Assembly: GCA_905221605.1 (NCBI GenBank) | Contig: CAJNDS010000482.1 | Coordinates: 75,001-95,000 of the forward strand | Direction: 5' to 3' | Length of the DNA stretch: 20,000 nt | From: Symbiodinium natans | Taxonomy: Eukaryota > Sar > Dinophyceae > Suessiales > Symbiodiniaceae | In this document: piece after piece, positions 1 through 20,000 of the stretch | How the letters are laid out: every line of letters begins with the position of its first letter | Position numbering within the stretch: position 1 is the stretch's first letter | Program-made: the position numbers and the translations under genes | The notes under the pieces: model-generated | What the model was told of the DNA's origin: nothing | Seen by the model: the letters and a program-made list of their open reading frames with translations, nothing else | Database searches by the model: none

Positions 1-1418
1 AAGGGCTGTCCCACGGCCTCAGAATCTGAGGCAAGGCTCGGTCACACGATTTCCCTTAGCCCCCGAATGCTCCCCCCAAAACCTCACAGCTGGACCCCCC
101 AAAGTATGCAAAGAACTAGCCCAAAACCCATAGAAGGACCGTTATTTTGCGTACTTCGGGGATTTAGGCATAGCAGTCAAGGCAGCGGCATCACTTGGTG
201 AGGCAGGGTTTTCAACTTTAAACCTTTGGGACTTACAAATCAGCTGGCTAGCCTGCACATGAGCATAGTCTCGCAGCGGATGCGTGAAAAAGCGATGCAT
301 GTCCTGTGGCTTCATGAAACTAGGACTTCGTGCAGAGAACGTCAAGTACATAGGATAAGCACGCATATTGACTGGAAGACCCCCCTCTTCTGCCATTGAA
401 TGGCTGCATGGACGTGGCTAACGGAGTGGTGCTGGAATCCGTCCTGGACGACAGACCGTGCAATACCACGCATTGCTTGTTGTGTGCTCTACTCAGTGTA
501 GGATGCAGAGTCCGATCTGTATGTGCAAGCTTTTTTTGTTTTAAGAAAAGGTTTTTTTTTCCAGTTGTCGTGCACTCGAGTATGGAGTGGTGTGGCAGTG
601 ACATGCTCCACGCACGATGTACTGGGATTCGGTATGAGTCAGGCATAAGTCAGTAATGCTTGCATCCTCGCACGCATGTGCAGTATTCAGTGTTTATCAA
701 AAGTGCTCCAATGATGTGTTGTAGCAGCTCCCGGCATACAATGCCTGCGACAACCTGTGATTACATATATGTCTTGCTACAACTGCACTTCGCATTGCGG
801 TTGCTGTAGACCCTTTCAACATTGTAGGTAGTTACAGATCACCCCCATACTTCCAGGGACCTGCTAATGAAGTCATATTACGTTGCTAGAACCGAAGGGC
901 ACAATCAGTTTGTCCCTGGAAGTAGGGTCACATGGGCACAAGCAGATGCCGCGGAGCGTGGCGTTCTACCTCGAGCAGCTGCTGGCTCAGCAATACAGGC
1001 AATGCTGACAGTTGCCTGAACAGCTTCTCCACAAGCATTCCAGATGTTTTTGTAGATTCTAGCATTCTAGCACTCCAGAACCCCAAGCTTTACAAGCCCA
1101 CGCTTATAGGCTTGCGCACTTTAAAGACGAATCAGACATTCCAGATGCTCAAGCCCCCAACCCCTAACTCCAAGCCGCTGCTATCCTTGTACAGAACTTT
1201 GCAGCCGGATGGCTGAGAGCACATGCTAGGGTTATATGTGCGTTTTTCCCAAAGTAGTAGGTGAAACCTTGGGACATGTTTTTGTACGTCCCCTTCTTGG
1301 GTCGTAGTAGAGATCATCTCTTCGGGAAGGTTTGTTCAGCGGGAGATTTTGAGGGCCCAGAGTCAGCTCTGAAACCTTCAACCCTGCGGAGCTTCAACCC
1401 TGCAGAGCAGAATGCGCC
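1..1418. other. Upstream region without recognisable gene
   Basis: Unique-looking mixed sequence with no telomere-type arrays. ORFs here are below 110 codons, overlap on both strands and match no family I recognise. It may hold the promoter and 5' leader of the Hsp70-like gene or the end of a neighbour. T-rich stretches occur at 530-561. The only structure noted is an inverted repeat at 849-923. Confidence 0.5.
849..923. repeat. 12-bp perfect inverted repeat, possible MITE remnant
   Basis: ACTTCCAGGGAC at 849-860 is exactly reverse-complemented by GTCCCTGGAAGT at 912-923, with a loop of about 51 bases. It could be a small terminal-inverted-repeat element or a transcript hairpin. No target-site duplication is evident. 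Confidence 0.45.
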
Positions 1419-19287
<17,869 letters not shown>

Positions 19288-20000
19288 GCTCCCAGTTTAG
19301 GGCTCGGATTCTCTCGAATCTAAGGACTTCGGAGAGGCTAGTCGAGTAGATTGTTGAAAGAGTGGTAGAGTTGTCCATGAAGGAGTGGGTTGGGGAGGGG
19401 GGGGGGGGGGATGAAAGCGGGTGGAGCATATTGGCGACGTCTGCGCAGCAGCTGGGAATTCGCCATCGCTCTTTACAATGGCTTGGGCGCGTCGTAGACA
19501 AGAGTAGAGTCGAGCTGCTGCAAAACCTTCTCATATGCACATCGTCACAAGCTAAATGGTTCAGATTCTGTTCTGTCTTCGCGGGGCTTGCTTCAGGGTT
19601 CATCAAACTCACACAGCCACAACCGCAACGATGCGCCCTACCCTTTCAGTACCGAACCTTGAACAACCCCCTTCCAGCCTTGAGATATGTATATATATAT
19701 ATATACATAGTATATACATAGATATAGATGCAGATGTTTATAACCCTAGATGTGGTTTGGACCCCTTGCTTTTTGGGGGGCACGGCATGTTACAGGAGAT
19801 TCTATTTAAAATGTTACAGTCAGGGATCCCTAATCAAAAATGAGGAGTGGTTGAACCCCCACAACCCTTCGGGACGGCTTCATGATGCAATCCTGGACAG
19901 AAACCCTCGAGTCTTCTGAAGCTTAGAGAAACCGCCCGTATACAGAGTACTCTACAAGCACAAGCCACGTTCTTTCGGGAATGTGTGCAACAGTGCGTCA
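19288..20000. other. Downstream region without recognisable gene
   Basis: It contains a G-rich run (19393-19410) and an AT/ATAC microsatellite (19686-19725). ORFs of 95-129 codons on both strands cross these low-complexity segments and match no family I know. It may be the following intron of the same gene. Confidence 0.5.
19686..19725. repeat. (AT)n / ATATAC microsatellite
   Basis: GTATATATATATATATACATAG followed by TATATACATAGATATAGATG. Confidence 0.92.

Overview
The window looks like nuclear DNA of a eukaryote. The best guess is a dinoflagellate (Symbiodiniaceae-like). The reasons are very small exons in long introns, intron donors that are often GC and sometimes GA instead of GT, a strong preference for G as the first exon base after the acceptor AG, and abundant TTTAGGG (CCCTAAA) telomere-type repeats inside a gene. 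A chromerid or other alga with TTTAGGG telomeres is the alternative. There are no bacterial-style genes, and no long ORF is convincing.

The one recognisable gene is on the + strand and fills about 1419-19287. It encodes a divergent Hsp70-family protein cut into at least 20 exons of about 24-124 bases. Phosphate-1 (GLDIGTTNS), the TMPSLVAF strand, the KLVGR helix, VPARWTKAQR, LIPEPE, DLGGGTFDV, GDERLGGDDFD, AKERLSSS, VDEILLIGAATW and VALGAAI occur in the canonical order. Reading phase is kept across every assigned junction, and several junctions restore gapless alignment to the Hsp70 ATPase domain. The N-terminal exons (1419-2815) encode a roughly 65-residue Ser/Gly-rich extension. After the end of the ATPase domain (18091) no Hsp70 substrate-binding exon is visible; one candidate exon (19216-19287) has an unrelated sequence.

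The introns hold almost everything else. Most exons sit in an island with CCCTAAA arrays upstream and TTTAGGG arrays downstream, so many introns begin with UUUAGGG and end with CCCUAAA and could fold into a hairpin in the transcript. In places the array itself supplies the splice site: GTTTAG at the 4127 donor and TTTAG at the 5226 acceptor. Introns also carry at least five families of small inverted-repeat (MITE-like) elements, AT and AATAG microsatellites, C/A homopolymer junctions and a G-tract of more than 200 bases.

Bases 1-1418 and 19288-20000 show no recognisable gene. All splice sites were inferred by eye from phase and remembered family alignment; nothing was confirmed by transcript data or a database search.
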